From Syntrophaceae bacterium (GTDB lineage Bacteria; Desulfobacterota; SM23-61), in assembly GCA_013388675.1 (NCBI GenBank), contig JACAEW010000048.1, forward strand, positions 1-43,882: DNA of 43,882 bases, written 5' to 3'. The notes below the pieces were generated by a model, which saw nothing but the letters and a program-made list of their open reading frames with translations, was not told the origin of the DNA and made no database searches. Position numbers and translations under genes: made by a program. Shown here one piece after another: positions 16,553-24,846 of this stretch (position 1 is the stretch's first letter; the number at the start of each line of letters is the position of its first letter).

Positions 16553-16587
16553 GTAAACCCACCCCCTCCTGGCAGGAGAGGTTTACT
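16553..16587. repeat. Compound inverted repeat upstream of the promoter
   Basis: GTAAACC (16553-16559 region) pairs with GGTTTAC (16580-16586), and inside it CTCCT pairs with AGGAG around GGC. It lies 40-75 bases upstream of the -35 box of the gntR operon and downstream of etfA. It could act as a regulator site or an RNA hairpin at the end of the etfA message; no T-run follows on the minus strand. Confidence 0.35.
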
Positions 16588-16639
16588 TGAATGTGGCTTG
16601 ATAAGTAATTAATATAATTAAAGTTATCACCAAAGCATC

Positions 16640-16666
16640 GGCCCTTTTCCATCGAGGGGGAGGGCC
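16640..16666. repeat. GC-rich hairpin element downstream of etfA
   Basis: GGCCCTTTTCC and GGGGGAGGGCC form an 11-bp stem (three U-G pairs on the plus-strand RNA) around ATCGA. It resembles the CCCTCCCCC/GGGGGAGGG hairpin at 21544-21566, and seems to be a member of the same intergenic repeat family. Confidence 0.45.
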
Positions 16667-16724
16667 TATTTTGGACTTTTTTTGGCGAGATAAAAAATTT
16701 GGTCTTCTCTGGGGAAGGAACTCT

Positions 16725-17666
16725 TCATCCCTTAAGCGCAGCAGTCATTTGGGGAACGGCCAGGTGCAGGTCTGCGACTAGGCCGTAATCGGTAATCTGG
16801 AAGATATAGGCATTGGGGTCGGTGTTGACGGCCATGATGGTTTTGGCCTCCCGGATTCCCACCATAAATTGAACTTGGCCGGAGATTCCCAGGCAGAGGG
16901 CCAGACGGGGTTTTCCGATTTTGCCGGAGAGGCCTATGATCCGGCTCTCCGGAAGCCACTTCAGGTCGGTAGCCAGTGGTTTGGTGCACGCCACCAATCC
17001 GCCCAGCGCCTGAGCCAACTCCTCGATCATCTTCAAATCTTCCTGCCTGGCTAAGCCTTTTCCCACACAGACAAGGATCTCCGCTCCCTGGATATCCACC
17101 GCTCCCGGGTCTTTTTCTGATTTCTTTACGACTTTGACCCGGGAGGGCTTGAGGTCCAGCTGGAGGGTCACGATCTCCCCTTTCTTATCTCCTTCCGCGG
17201 CCGGTTCATGAGCCCGCGGCATGAGGGCGATTACCTGGACCTGGGTCGTAATCGTCTGGGCGGCCTCCGTTGCTCCCCCGAGGGCGTTCCGTGCGCAAAT
17301 GACCCTTCCATCTTTCCATTCAAGGGACTTCACGTCCGTTAGGCAGCCGGCCTGAAGCTTCTGGGCCAGCCGCCCGGCAAGTTCCTTCCCCCGGCGTGTT
17401 GACCCCAGGAGGATCAAGGGGGCACCTGTCTTATGAGCTATCTGAGCGAGGGCCTGGGAATAAGCCGAGGCCTCGAAATCCTTCAACTCTTCCTGATCGG
17501 AATAAAAAACTTTCGATGCGCCTCGTCTCAGAAATGCCTCCGCATCGGCAGGGTTAAAAGCTGCCGCAGCCATCTCGAGGCCCATGTGCCCGCCAAGCTC
17601 TTTGGCTTTGCCCAGCAATTCAAAAGCCAGAGTCGCACGCTCGCTGAAAACCAGGATCGAAGCCAT
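16725..17666 (-). CDS. etfA: Electron transfer flavoprotein alpha subunit (FixB/EtfA)
   Basis: 313 residues, normal length. The C-terminal FAD-binding domain is clear: GLSGKIGKPRLALCLGISG, QFMVGIREAKTIMAVNTDPNAYIFQITDYGLVADLHLAVPQ, corresponding to the conserved G-x-T/S-G-x-x-x-x-P, GISGxxQ and DYGxVxDL motifs. The N-terminal half is the more variable Rossmann-like domain that pairs with EtfB. It takes electrons from a dehydrogenase, here probably the acyl-CoA dehydrogenase of the same operon, and passes them towards FixC/FixX and quinone. It follows etfB with a one-base gap and ends the operon. Confidence 0.93.
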   Translation of the reverse strand: MASILVFSERATLAFELLGKAKELGGHMGLEMAAAAFNPADAEAFLRRGASKVFYSDQEELKDFEASAYSQALAQIAHKTGAPLILLGSTRRGKELAGRLAQKLQAGCLTDVKSLEWKDGRVICARNALGGATEAAQTITTQVQVIALMPRAHEPAAEGDKKGEIVTLQLDLKPSRVKVVKKSEKDPGAVDIQGAEILVCVGKGLARQEDLKMIEELAQALGGLVACTKPLATDLKWLPESRIIGLSGKIGKPRLALCLGISGQVQFMVGIREAKTIMAVNTDPNAYIFQITDYGLVADLHLAVPQMTAALKG

Positions 17667-17667
17667 G

Positions 17668-18441
17668 CTATTTTCTCCCCACCCCTTCTTCCTTCAGAGC
17701 CTGCACCAGGCTGGGTAGTTCTTTTAAGCCTTCCTTGAAAAGGATACCCTTTCTTTCCTGCACGGGTGCCAGATTGCTCAAAGTCTCCACCCAGCGACCC
17801 CCGCCAAGCTGGAGGGACAAATCGGTGGGTTTCAGGATTTTCTTGGGCTTTCTTCCGGCCCTAAGAATCTGGGTGACGGCTGGAATCCTGGGCTCGTTGA
17901 TTTCGCTGACTACCGAAATCAAGGCCGGCATTTCTACCTCCACCTCTTCCAAGACATCTTCCAGGCTTCGGACCGCCTTCACCTTTCGTTCATTTACCTC
18001 GAGAGACCTTACATATGTGACCTGGGGAAGGTCCAGAATCTCCGCCAGGCGCGGCCCCACCTGCCCGGAGTAATTGTCCGCCGACCCTTCTCCCAGGAGA
18101 ATCAAGTCAAAACCTTCCATTTGTTTGATTGCCCCGGAAAGCAGCAGAGCTGCCTGGGCGCTCTCCGCCCCATCGAGTTCGGGTGCTGTTACCAAGATGG
18201 CTTCATCCGCGCCCATGGCTAGGGCTTCTTTAATCGTTTCTTCGAGGGTCTCCGGGCCGACAGAAACAACAAGGACTCTCCCGCCGGTCTTGTCCTTCAA
18301 CCGTACTGCCTCTTCCAGGGCGTTTTTGTCGATGGCCCCCAGGATCAGGGGAACATTCTCCAGGACCGGCTGCCGGGTCTCCTTGCGGATGCGGACCTGC
18401 TGCAGGTCAACGGTTTGCTTGACGCACACCACGATATTCAT
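17668..18441 (-). CDS. etfB: Electron transfer flavoprotein beta subunit (FixA/EtfB)
   Basis: 257 residues from MNIVVCVKQTVDL, the standard EtfB opening; the ATG at 18441 has a GGAGG ribosome site, so an in-frame start 69 bases upstream is not used. The nucleotide-binding segments are visible: DKNALEEAVRLKDKTGGRVLVVSVGP, ALAMGADEAILVTAPELDGAES and GEGSADNYSGQVGPRLAEILDLPQVTYV. It binds AMP, or a second flavin in bifurcating members, and forms a heterodimer with EtfA. I cannot tell from motifs alone whether this ETF is bifurcating, but its company with FixC and FixX keeps that possible. Confidence 0.93.
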   Translation of the reverse strand: MNIVVCVKQTVDLQQVRIRKETRQPVLENVPLILGAIDKNALEEAVRLKDKTGGRVLVVSVGPETLEETIKEALAMGADEAILVTAPELDGAESAQAALLLSGAIKQMEGFDLILLGEGSADNYSGQVGPRLAEILDLPQVTYVRSLEVNERKVKAVRSLEDVLEEVEVEMPALISVVSEINEPRIPAVTQILRAGRKPKKILKPTDLSLQLGGGRWVETLSNLAPVQERKGILFKEGLKELPSLVQALKEEGVGRK

Positions 18442-18565
18442 AAAAACGCCTCCACGGCATTGGGCATATTGCTGAGCGCATAGAGCATAGCGAAAAATCG
18501 AGACATCCATCTAATTCGTTTTTGACTCTCGGCTTCATGCTCCTCGCTTTTTGCTCGTTGCCGCT

Positions 18566-18850
18566 TTATCCGAAACGGAACTGGACGCCGACTCCCCCGA
18601 CTGGATAAGTCCAGTCCAGAACTTCGGTCCCACAGGCAATCCGGCAGGTGCCGCATTCCAGGCAGCCGTCGATGTCCAGTTCCACTTCCCCCTTGTTATT
18701 TTCCGAATACAACCCGGCCGGGCAGGCATAAATGGCCGCTTTCAGGCGAGGGTCTTTCTCAAAGCCGGGACGGATACGGATATGCTTCTCCTTGCCCAGT
18801 TTGAAAACATTCTTGCTTAGCTTGGTTTTCATGTTGAGGGTCGGGCTCAT
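18566..18850 (-). CDS. fixX: FixX-like ferredoxin
   Basis: 94 residues from the ATG that overlaps the FixC stop codon (ATGA). It carries KHIRIRPGFEKDPR, then ACPAGLY and CLECGTCRIACG, the arrangement of FixX and of the C-terminal Fe-S domain of ETF:quinone oxidoreductase, with ligands for one 4Fe-4S cluster. It forms a complex with FixC to pass electrons from the ETF to quinone, or in Fix systems to a low-potential acceptor. A 124-base spacer with degenerate ATGCTC-type repeats separates it from etfB. Confidence 0.88.
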   Translation of the reverse strand: MSPTLNMKTKLSKNVFKLGKEKHIRIRPGFEKDPRLKAAIYACPAGLYSENNKGEVELDIDGCLECGTCRIACGTEVLDWTYPVGGVGVQFRFG

Positions 18851-20136
18851 ATCTTCAATCCTTTTTGTAAATCCTTTAGAATCTCCCAGGTTTCGGTCCA
18901 GGTCACCTTTTCCCAAACGGCCGTGGAGAACTTCTGCCTGGGCTCCGGTCCGACGGTAAATAGGTTCTGGAGGAGATCGCCGGCCATTTGGGGATAATGC
19001 TGGAAGAGGCGGGGGTTGTCCAGAAAATCCGGGGCATGTTGAAAGGTTTTTAAATCCTTGAGAACGAAACTGTCCGCTAGCATATTCTGATACACCGAAA
19101 GGCTCGTCGCCGAGAAATCCTTCTTTTCCCTTGCCTGTTTCACCGCCTGTGCGGCAATAACGCCCGAAGCGATGGCGAACTCCATGCCCCGGACGGTGAG
19201 TCCCACATTCAGGGAAAAGCCGGCGGCATCGCCCGCCACCAGTAATCCGTCGGCAAAAGGGCGGATAAGGCCGGCATACCCGGCTTCAGAAATCAGATGG
19301 GCCGAATATTCGACCGTCTCCCCGCCGGCGATCAAAGGTGCGATCTCCGGCCGTTCTTTGAACTCGTCCAGAAATAGAGGAGCCTCCTTAGGCGGGTTGC
19401 CCTCTGCAAGGTCTTTGATCCGGATGACCAGGCCCAGGGATAGGGAAGAACGATTGGTGTAAAGGAATCCTCCTCCGAATCTACCCTTGGTCAGATCTCC
19501 CAGGAAAAGATTGGCTACCCCTTCCTCCGGCTTCAGGCCGAAACGGTCATCGATGGTCTGGGACGGCAGTTCGATTATTTCTTTGAACCCCACCGCATAA
19601 TCGCGCGGCGACCCCGGGGACCTGAGTCCTGCCTTTTCAGCCATCAAGGAAAGAGCCCCGTCGCAGACGATCACCACATCGGCTCCCAGTTCCTCTCCCG
19701 CTGCCAGAACCCCCACGACTTTCCCGTCCTTCTTCAGCAGGTCATCCACCCGGTTCTTCGTGACCAGCATGGCTCCCTTCTCTTCGGCTTTCTTGGCCAG
19801 CCAACGGTCCAGGGTTCCTCGGAGGACGGTATGGGAATGGGCCGGAAGTCGGGCGAATTCCTCGGACCGGAATCGAAGAGTGACGGATTTGTCGGGGGAA
19901 AGCAGGGTGATGATTTCGTTGGTGACCGGCCGCTCGAAGGGGGTCTCTCTCCAGAGTTCGGGTAGGAAATTCTGCAGGGGCCGCGTATATAGCCGGCCTC
20001 CGGTCACATTCTTCGCCCCGGGATAATCGCCGCGCTCAATCACCACCGCTTCGACCCCCTCCCGGGCAAGCGCATAGGCGGCCGAGAGGCCGGCGAGTCC
20101 GGCACCAACCACAATGACCTCAAACTTCTCCATCAA
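18847..20136 (-). CDS. fixC: FixC-like ETF:quinone oxidoreductase flavoprotein
   Basis: 429 residues, the length of FixC. The FAD motif VIVVGAGLAGLSAAYAL lies at residues 7-23; TGGRLYTRPLQNFLPELW, the amphipathic FLGDLTKGRFGGGFLYTN segment, and GDAAGFSLNVGLTVRGMEFAIASG (second FAD contact) follow the FixC/ETF-QO pattern. It lacks its own ferredoxin domain, which is supplied by the separate FixX encoded next with a 4-base overlap. With EtfBA it should link an acyl-CoA dehydrogenase to the quinone pool or to a bifurcation reaction. Confidence 0.92.
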   Translation of the reverse strand: MMEKFEVIVVGAGLAGLSAAYALAREGVEAVVIERGDYPGAKNVTGGRLYTRPLQNFLPELWRETPFERPVTNEIITLLSPDKSVTLRFRSEEFARLPAHSHTVLRGTLDRWLAKKAEEKGAMLVTKNRVDDLLKKDGKVVGVLAAGEELGADVVIVCDGALSLMAEKAGLRSPGSPRDYAVGFKEIIELPSQTIDDRFGLKPEEGVANLFLGDLTKGRFGGGFLYTNRSSLSLGLVIRIKDLAEGNPPKEAPLFLDEFKERPEIAPLIAGGETVEYSAHLISEAGYAGLIRPFADGLLVAGDAAGFSLNVGLTVRGMEFAIASGVIAAQAVKQAREKKDFSATSLSVYQNMLADSFVLKDLKTFQHAPDFLDNPRLFQHYPQMAGDLLQNLFTVGPEPRQKFSTAVWEKVTWTETWEILKDLQKGLKI

Positions 20137-20162
20137 AATATTCCGTATTCCTTTTACCTTCT

Positions 20163-20212
20163 GAAATCCCCCCTCGGCCCCCCTTTTTCAAAGGGGGGAA
20201 CGGGGGGATTTC
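20163..20212. repeat. Double C6/G6 hairpin element between fixC and acyl-CoA dehydrogenase genes
   Basis: GAAATCCCCCC (20163-20173) pairs with GGGGGGATTTC (20202-20212), and inside it CCCCCCTTT (20078+100 to 20186) pairs with AAAGGGGGG (20190-20198) around TTC. The perfect nested inverted repeat looks like a dispersed intergenic element. A shorter relative is at 43812-43845. Confidence 0.7.
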
Positions 20213-20266
20213 TGAGGAACCCTTGGTCAAATAGAGAGGTGAGTGAAAACTATCGGAATTCCGCAT

Positions 20267-21403
20267 TTATCCTAGCAGAAGGCTGGCGGTGATCACCCGC
20301 TGCAGGTCTGCGACCCCCTCCACCTGTTCGCCGATGATCAGATCGCGGTAAATGCGGGAGACGGCATAATCTTCCATGAGCCCATACGACCCATGTACCG
20401 CAATAGCCAGACGGGATACATCGACCGCCGCTTCGGTCACGAAGGATTTGGTCAGCGCCGCTTCTTTGGCGAAAGCCCGGGGGTCCTTCAGGGTCTCGGC
20501 CAGGTATCCCAGGCGATAGACCAGCCACCGGGCGGCCTCGGTTTTTTCGGCGATCTTGGCGATGTTCATCTGGACGCCCTGAAACTTGGCGATGGTCTTG
20601 TCCCGGTGTTGTTTCTCCTTGGCATACTTGATGGAGAGTTCCAAGGCGGCCTGCATTCCCCCCAGGGCGCCGCTGCTTACGCCTACCTTCCCATAAGCGA
20701 TCCCCGCCTGGAGGACCCAGTAACCCTGCCCCTTGGGCCCGAGAATGCTGTCCGCCGGGACCCGCACATCCTTCAGATAGACATCGGTCATCACCCCGCC
20801 CCGCATGCCGATTTTGTGCCAGGGTTCGGAAATGCTGTACCCGGGGCAGAATTTATCCATGATGAACCCGGTGGGGAAATTCGTCTCGTTGTCCTTGGCG
20901 AAGATGACGATGGGACCCTGCATGTCGGTGCAGGAGATGAAGCGTTTCGTCCCGTTGATGATGTAACTGTCTCCGTCTTTAACCGCCGTGGTGGTGATCT
21001 GTTTGGGATCGGACCCGGTCCCCGGCTCGGTGAAGGCGAAGGAGGCGATTTTTTCCCCCCGGCAGCAGGGGGGCATGTAGCGCTTCTTCTGCTCCGGGGT
21101 CCCGAAAAGGTTCATGGCGCTCAGCGCCAGGGAATTCACCGACAGGGTCAGGGCGACCCCGCCCGAGGCTCGCGCGATCTGTTCCACCGCCAGGGGATAG
21201 CAGGAATACCCCGCGCCAGTGCCCCCCACATCTTCGGAGAAAGGGATCCCAAAGAGTTCCAACTCGGACATCTTCTGGTAGACCTCCGGCGGAACTTTAT
21301 TTTCCCTGTCGATCTGGTCTGCGACGGGCATGATGTATTTTTCGGCGAAGTCCTTGGCAGTCTTTTGGATGAGTTCCTGCTCTTTTGAAAGCTTGAAGTC
21401 CAT
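20267..21403 (-). CDS. Acyl-CoA dehydrogenase
   Basis: 378 residues from MDFKLSKEQELIQ, with a perfect AGGAGG ribosome site; an in-frame start 123 bases upstream is rejected. The family signatures are present: FAFTEPGTGSDP (FAD/substrate contacts), ISCTDMQGPIVIFAKD, MRGGVMTDVYLKDVRVP, and near the C-terminus HGSYGLMEDYAVSRIYRD then QVEGVADLQRVI. The Glu of VEG, about residue 362, aligns with the catalytic base of short-chain acyl-CoA dehydrogenases (YEGTSEIQ). It likely oxidises a short or branched acyl-CoA and donates electrons to the ETF of the same operon. First gene of acd-fixC-fixX-etfB-etfA. Confidence 0.93.
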   Translation of the reverse strand: MDFKLSKEQELIQKTAKDFAEKYIMPVADQIDRENKVPPEVYQKMSELELFGIPFSEDVGGTGAGYSCYPLAVEQIARASGGVALTLSVNSLALSAMNLFGTPEQKKRYMPPCCRGEKIASFAFTEPGTGSDPKQITTTAVKDGDSYIINGTKRFISCTDMQGPIVIFAKDNETNFPTGFIMDKFCPGYSISEPWHKIGMRGGVMTDVYLKDVRVPADSILGPKGQGYWVLQAGIAYGKVGVSSGALGGMQAALELSIKYAKEKQHRDKTIAKFQGVQMNIAKIAEKTEAARWLVYRLGYLAETLKDPRAFAKEAALTKSFVTEAAVDVSRLAIAVHGSYGLMEDYAVSRIYRDLIIGEQVEGVADLQRVITASLLLG

Positions 21404-21524
21404 CCGAGCCTCCTTTCGGGGATTAAGGTTGATGATCTTGTAAAAAGTAATATCTCCCTTTCCCTGATGGTAGGGGATGAAGGGGGCGGGGGATGGATAA
21501 GGCATTGAAATCCTTCCATTCATC

Positions 21525-21566
21525 ACCCCAACCCCAACCCCAACCCTCCCCCATCCAGGGGGAGGG
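21525..21566. repeat. ACCCCA hexamers followed by CCCTCCCCC hairpin
   Basis: Three perfect tandem ACCCCA units (21525-21542) run into a perfect 9-bp inverted repeat CCCTCCCCC (21544-21552) / GGGGGAGGG (21558-21566) with loop ATCCA, then an AT-rich T-run. The composite looks like a dispersed intergenic element; related hairpin at 16640-16666. Confidence 0.65.
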
Positions 21567-21735
21567 AATATTTTTTCCTTTTTACGAGTTCATCAAGGTT
21601 AGTTGCCTTCGATTGGAAAACAGAGACAAGAAGATGACCTCCAGTATCCCTATGAAAAGATATTCTTCAATAGTCGGAAAAGGGATGTCAAGTTAAAAAG
21701 GGGATAAAGACGCAAACGTCCAGCCATTTTAAAGA

Positions 21736-21765
21736 TTGACAGGCAAGTCCTTGACTTGATACATA
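21736..21765 (+). promoter_or_regulatory. Possible promoter of the class III aminotransferase gene
   Basis: TTGACA (21736-21741) is a perfect -35 box; TACATA (21760-21765) is a weak -10 at an 18-base spacing. The GGGAGG ribosome site and ATG follow about 30 bases later. Confidence 0.35.
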
Positions 21766-21796
21766 TGGGTCATCAATTTTTTTCGGGAGGGAACCC

Positions 21797-23137
21797 ATGG
21801 AATCAACGGTGATCCAGGACGCCTTGGCGCATCTCTTCATTCATAACACTTCGAAACAGGACATTCGGGACGGGAAGGTACCGGTCATCGTCCGGGGGGA
21901 GGGAGACTACGTCTTTGACGAGGGCGGGAATAAATACCTGGATTTGATGGCCGGGAATACCCGGCCCAACGCCATCGGGTACGGCCGGGAAGAGGTGGCC
22001 AAGGCGATGTACGATCAAGCGATGAAGCTGCACTATTTTACCCCCGGTTTTTTCATCACCCCCCCGGCGGTCCAGCTGGCGAAGAAAATGGCCTCCATTT
22101 ATCCCGGAGAACTCCAGACCACCTGCTTCGTCTGCGACGGGTCCGAGGCCGTGGAATCCGCCTTCAAGATCGCCAGGCAGTATCATTACTATGCCAATAA
22201 GCAGAGACGGTTTAAAATCGTCTCGCGGCAGATGGCCTACCACGGGCAAACTATGGGGGCGCTCAGCGCCCTGGGATTCCTGAACCCCATGCGAAATGTC
22301 ATGGCCCCCTTGGTTCCGGGGCATGTCTTCCTCATCCCTCCTTACTGCTACCGTTGCCCCATAAATCTGACGTACCCGGCCTGCGACCTGGCCTGCGCGG
22401 ACGCCTTGGACTCCCTGATCCAGTTTGAAGGGCCGGACCTCATTGCGGCCTTCATCGCCGAGACGGTCATGCAAGGGGTGGGGGCCCTTCCTCCTCCCGA
22501 GGGCTATTTCGACCGGATCCGTCAGATTTGCGATAAATACGGGGTCCTGCTAATCATCGACGAAGTGATTTGCGGCTTCGGCCGCACCGGGAAGATGTTT
22601 GGCTGCGAGCACTACAAGGTCAAGCCGGACATCATGACCATGGCCAAGCAGCTCACCGCCGGCTACGCCCCCCTGGGGGCTGCGGCCACCACCAAGAAAA
22701 TTGCCGACGCCATTCCCGCCTTCCTGCACCTCCATACGTACGGGAACCATCCGGTATGCTGCGTGGCGGCGATGAAGACCCTGGAAATCATCGAAAGGGA
22801 GCACCTGGTGGAGAATTCCGCGGAGATGGGGAAATATTTCCTGGAAGGCCTGAAGAGCCTGCAGAACCATCCCCTCGCCGGAGAGGCCAGGGGAATCGGG
22901 CTCTGGTGCGCTTTGGAGATCGTCCAGGACAAGAAGAATCGCACTCCTTTTCCCGCCAAGGACAACATTACTATGCAACTGACCCTGGCCGGGCGGGATC
23001 ACGGGGTGATTTTCCGGGGAATGACCCATGCCCTGGAGTTCGCCCCTCCCCTGACCATCACCCGGAGCGAAGTGGAAGACGGGATCAAGGCCCTCGACAA
23101 GGCCCTTGCCGATGTGGAGAAGAAGATGGGTTTTTAA
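21797..23137 (+). CDS. Class III (acetylornithine/GABA-type) aminotransferase
   Basis: 446 residues, PLP-dependent fold type I subgroup II. Motifs: MAGNTRPNAIGYGREEV near 51-67, CDGSEAVESAFKIAR at 113-127 (phosphate-binding loop), the VLLIIDEVICGFGRTGKMFG segment with Asp255, and TMAKQLTAGYAPLGA with the PLP lysine K284. An unusual Cys-rich insertion, CYRCPINLTYPACDLACADA (184-203), lies between; some family members have a similar stretch. Members use omega-amino acids, taurine, GABA or acetylornithine as amino donors. It is the only plus-strand gene between two minus-strand operons, close to a Liv transporter set and the acyl-CoA dehydrogenase, suggesting amino-acid catabolism. A GGGAGG ribosome site precedes the ATG. 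Confidence 0.9.
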   Translation: MESTVIQDALAHLFIHNTSKQDIRDGKVPVIVRGEGDYVFDEGGNKYLDLMAGNTRPNAIGYGREEVAKAMYDQAMKLHYFTPGFFITPPAVQLAKKMASIYPGELQTTCFVCDGSEAVESAFKIARQYHYYANKQRRFKIVSRQMAYHGQTMGALSALGFLNPMRNVMAPLVPGHVFLIPPYCYRCPINLTYPACDLACADALDSLIQFEGPDLIAAFIAETVMQGVGALPPPEGYFDRIRQICDKYGVLLIIDEVICGFGRTGKMFGCEHYKVKPDIMTMAKQLTAGYAPLGAAATTKKIADAIPAFLHLHTYGNHPVCCVAAMKTLEIIEREHLVENSAEMGKYFLEGLKSLQNHPLAGEARGIGLWCALEIVQDKKNRTPFPAKDNITMQLTLAGRDHGVIFRGMTHALEFAPPLTITRSEVEDGIKALDKALADVEKKMGF

Positions 23138-23139
23138 AG

Positions 23140-23215
23140 AAAAAGTTTCGAGTTAAGGCTTGGAGTTAATTTGTTTTTCGACTTTAGACCCGAAACTCGG
23201 AACTCGAAACTTGTA
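23140..23215. repeat. Degenerate CGAAACTC intergenic repeats
   Basis: The short space between convergent aminotransferase and livF genes contains variants of GTTTCGAGTT and CCGAAACTCGGAACTCGAAAC. Related runs are seen at 23955-24090 and 26845-26880, always in gaps between genes. Confidence 0.5.
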
Positions 23216-23219
23216 CTTC

Positions 23220-23936
23220 TTATACTTCCAGGTACTTCGCTTTAATCTCTGGGTTCCGCTCCAACTCGCCCACGGTTCCGGCGAATCCGATATGGGCCTT
23301 GCCCATCAGGTACACCCGGTTGGCCAGGGACAGGGCTACCTTGATGTTATGCTCCACCAGCAGGATCGAGACTCCCGCCTTATTGATCTCTTCCAGGATA
23401 TCCCGGACTTCCTTGACCAGCAGGGGAGCCAGGCCTTCGGTCGGTTCGTCCACCAGCAGAAGCGAGGGGTTGCCCATCAAGGACCGGCCGATGGTTAACA
23501 TCTGCTGCTCTCCGCCGGACAGGAACCTTCCTTTTTGACCCGCCCTTTCTTTCAGCTTGGGGAAATGTTGGAAAATTCGCTCCATTGTCCAGACTTTCGG
23601 GTCCTCCGGGTTCAGGATCTTTCCCCCCTTGATTCCCAAAAATAGATTGTCTACTACGGAAAGGTTGGGAAAAATCCGGCGCTCTTCGGGCACATACCCA
23701 ATCCCCGCCCGCGCCGCTTTGTAAGGTGGATACCCCGTGATCGTCTTCCCTTCGAAAACCACCGACCCCGACCTCGGCTTCACCAAACCCATGACGCTCT
23801 TAAGCGTGGTGCTCTTCCCCATCCCGTTGCGCCCCAGCAGGGCCACGAGCTCTCCCTGATTCACGTATAGAGAAATTCCCTGAAGGACATGGCTCATGCC
23901 GTAGTAAGTATTCAGTTCATGGACCTCAAGGAGCAT
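23220..23936 (-). CDS. livF: Branched-chain amino-acid type ABC transporter ATPase LivF
   Basis: 238 residues. It has the LivF opening MLLEVHELNTYYGMSHVLQGIS, Walker A GRNGMGKST, signature LSGGEQQM, Walker B LLLVDEPTEGLAP and the switch His in LLVEHNIKVAL. It is one of the two cytoplasmic ATPases that drive the LivH/LivM channel. Last gene of the minus-strand livK-H-M-G-F run; a 163-base spacer with degenerate repeats separates it from livG. Confidence 0.95.
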   Translation of the reverse strand: MLLEVHELNTYYGMSHVLQGISLYVNQGELVALLGRNGMGKSTTLKSVMGLVKPRSGSVVFEGKTITGYPPYKAARAGIGYVPEERRIFPNLSVVDNLFLGIKGGKILNPEDPKVWTMERIFQHFPKLKERAGQKGRFLSGGEQQMLTIGRSLMGNPSLLLVDEPTEGLAPLLVKEVRDILEEINKAGVSILLVEHNIKVALSLANRVYLMGKAHIGFAGTVGELERNPEIKAKYLEV

Positions 23937-23954
23937 TCCACTGACTCCATCCCA

Positions 23955-24090
23955 AAAAGTTTCGGGTTCCGAGTTTCAGGTTGAAAACCGAGCCTCAAAA
24001 AAATTTCCTGGCTGCCGGCTGCTGGTTACCGGTTTCATAAGGTTTACGAGCAACGAGTAATCAAGAACGGTCAACTCGAAATTCGAAGCT
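23955..24090. repeat. Degenerate intergenic repeats between livG and livF
   Basis: The spacer holds GTTTCGGGTTCCGAGTTTC, GGCTGCCGGCTGCTGG and CAACTCGAAATTCG-type imperfect repeats. No gene or terminator is evident. Confidence 0.45.
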
Positions 24091-24099
24091 GGCCCAAGT

Positions 24100-24846
24100 T
24101 TAGGCTTCCAATTCCCCCAGGTAGGCATCCTTCACTGCCTGGTTCTGCCGGATCTCCGCCGGGGGCCCGGTGGCCAGGATTTGCCCGTAATGCAAAACCG
24201 TGATCCGGTCCGCCAGGGAAAAAACCACGTCCATATCGTGCTCGATGATGACCAGGGTCTTGCCCTCCGTGAGCCTCCGGATCAACTCGACCGCATGATG
24301 CGTCTCGTCCCGCGACATGCCGGCCGTGGGCTCATCCAGCATCACCAACTCGGGGTCGGTCGCCAGGGCCATGCTGATCTCCAAGGACCGGTGCTTTCCG
24401 TAGGAAAGAACCCCCGCCGGCATGTTTCGTTCCCGGTCCAGGTTGATCCGCTTGAGAATTTCGTCCGCCTCCCGGGTGATGTCCCCCATTCCGTCCACCT
24501 TACGTAACATCTGAAAACGAATCCCCCTCTTAGAAAGAACCGCCAGGCGAATATTCTGGAAGGCGGTCAGCCGGTTGAAGGTGCTGGTTATTTGAAACGA
24601 ACGGCCCATGCCGATGCGGTTCAGCTCATGCGGTCTGGCCCCAGTAATGTCCTTTCCCTTGAAAAAGACCTGCCCCCGGCTGGGCCGGTAGGTCCCGGTG
24701 ATCACGTTGAATAGAGTCGTTTTTCCAGCCCCGTTGGGACCGATCACGGCATGTCTCTCTCCCTTTTTCACTTGAAGGTTCACATCGAACAGTACTTCCA
24801 AGCCCTTAAAATCGTGGAACAGGCCTTTGGTTTCCAGGATGTTCAT
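24100..24846 (-). CDS. livG: Branched-chain amino-acid type ABC transporter ATPase LivG
   Basis: 248 residues from the ATG overlapping the livM stop (ATGA). Walker A GPNGAGKTT, Walker B LVMLDEPTAGM and EHDMDVVF with the switch His are normal. The signature motif reads LSYGKHR where LSYG-E/Q-Q/H-R is usual; the LSYG core is intact so ATP hydrolysis should be unaffected. It pairs with LivF. The insertion ILKRINLDRERNMPAGV before the signature follows the LivG pattern. Confidence 0.95.
   Translation of the reverse strand: MNILETKGLFHDFKGLEVLFDVNLQVKKGERHAVIGPNGAGKTTLFNVITGTYRPSRGQVFFKGKDITGARPHELNRIGMGRSFQITSTFNRLTAFQNIRLAVLSKRGIRFQMLRKVDGMGDITREADEILKRINLDRERNMPAGVLSYGKHRSLEISMALATDPELVMLDEPTAGMSRDETHHAVELIRRLTEGKTLVIIEHDMDVVFSLADRITVLHYGQILATGPPAEIRQNQAVKDAYLGELEA

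Larger units (their letters stand above)
21404..21796. other. 393-base divergent spacer between acyl-CoA dehydrogenase and class III aminotransferase genes
   Basis: Both flanking genes start here, so it must hold two promoters. A GC-rich repeat lies at 21525-21566, a plausible plus-strand promoter at 21736-21765, and the AGGAGG ribosome site of the dehydrogenase at its left end. The remaining sequence shows no gene. Confidence 0.6.
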
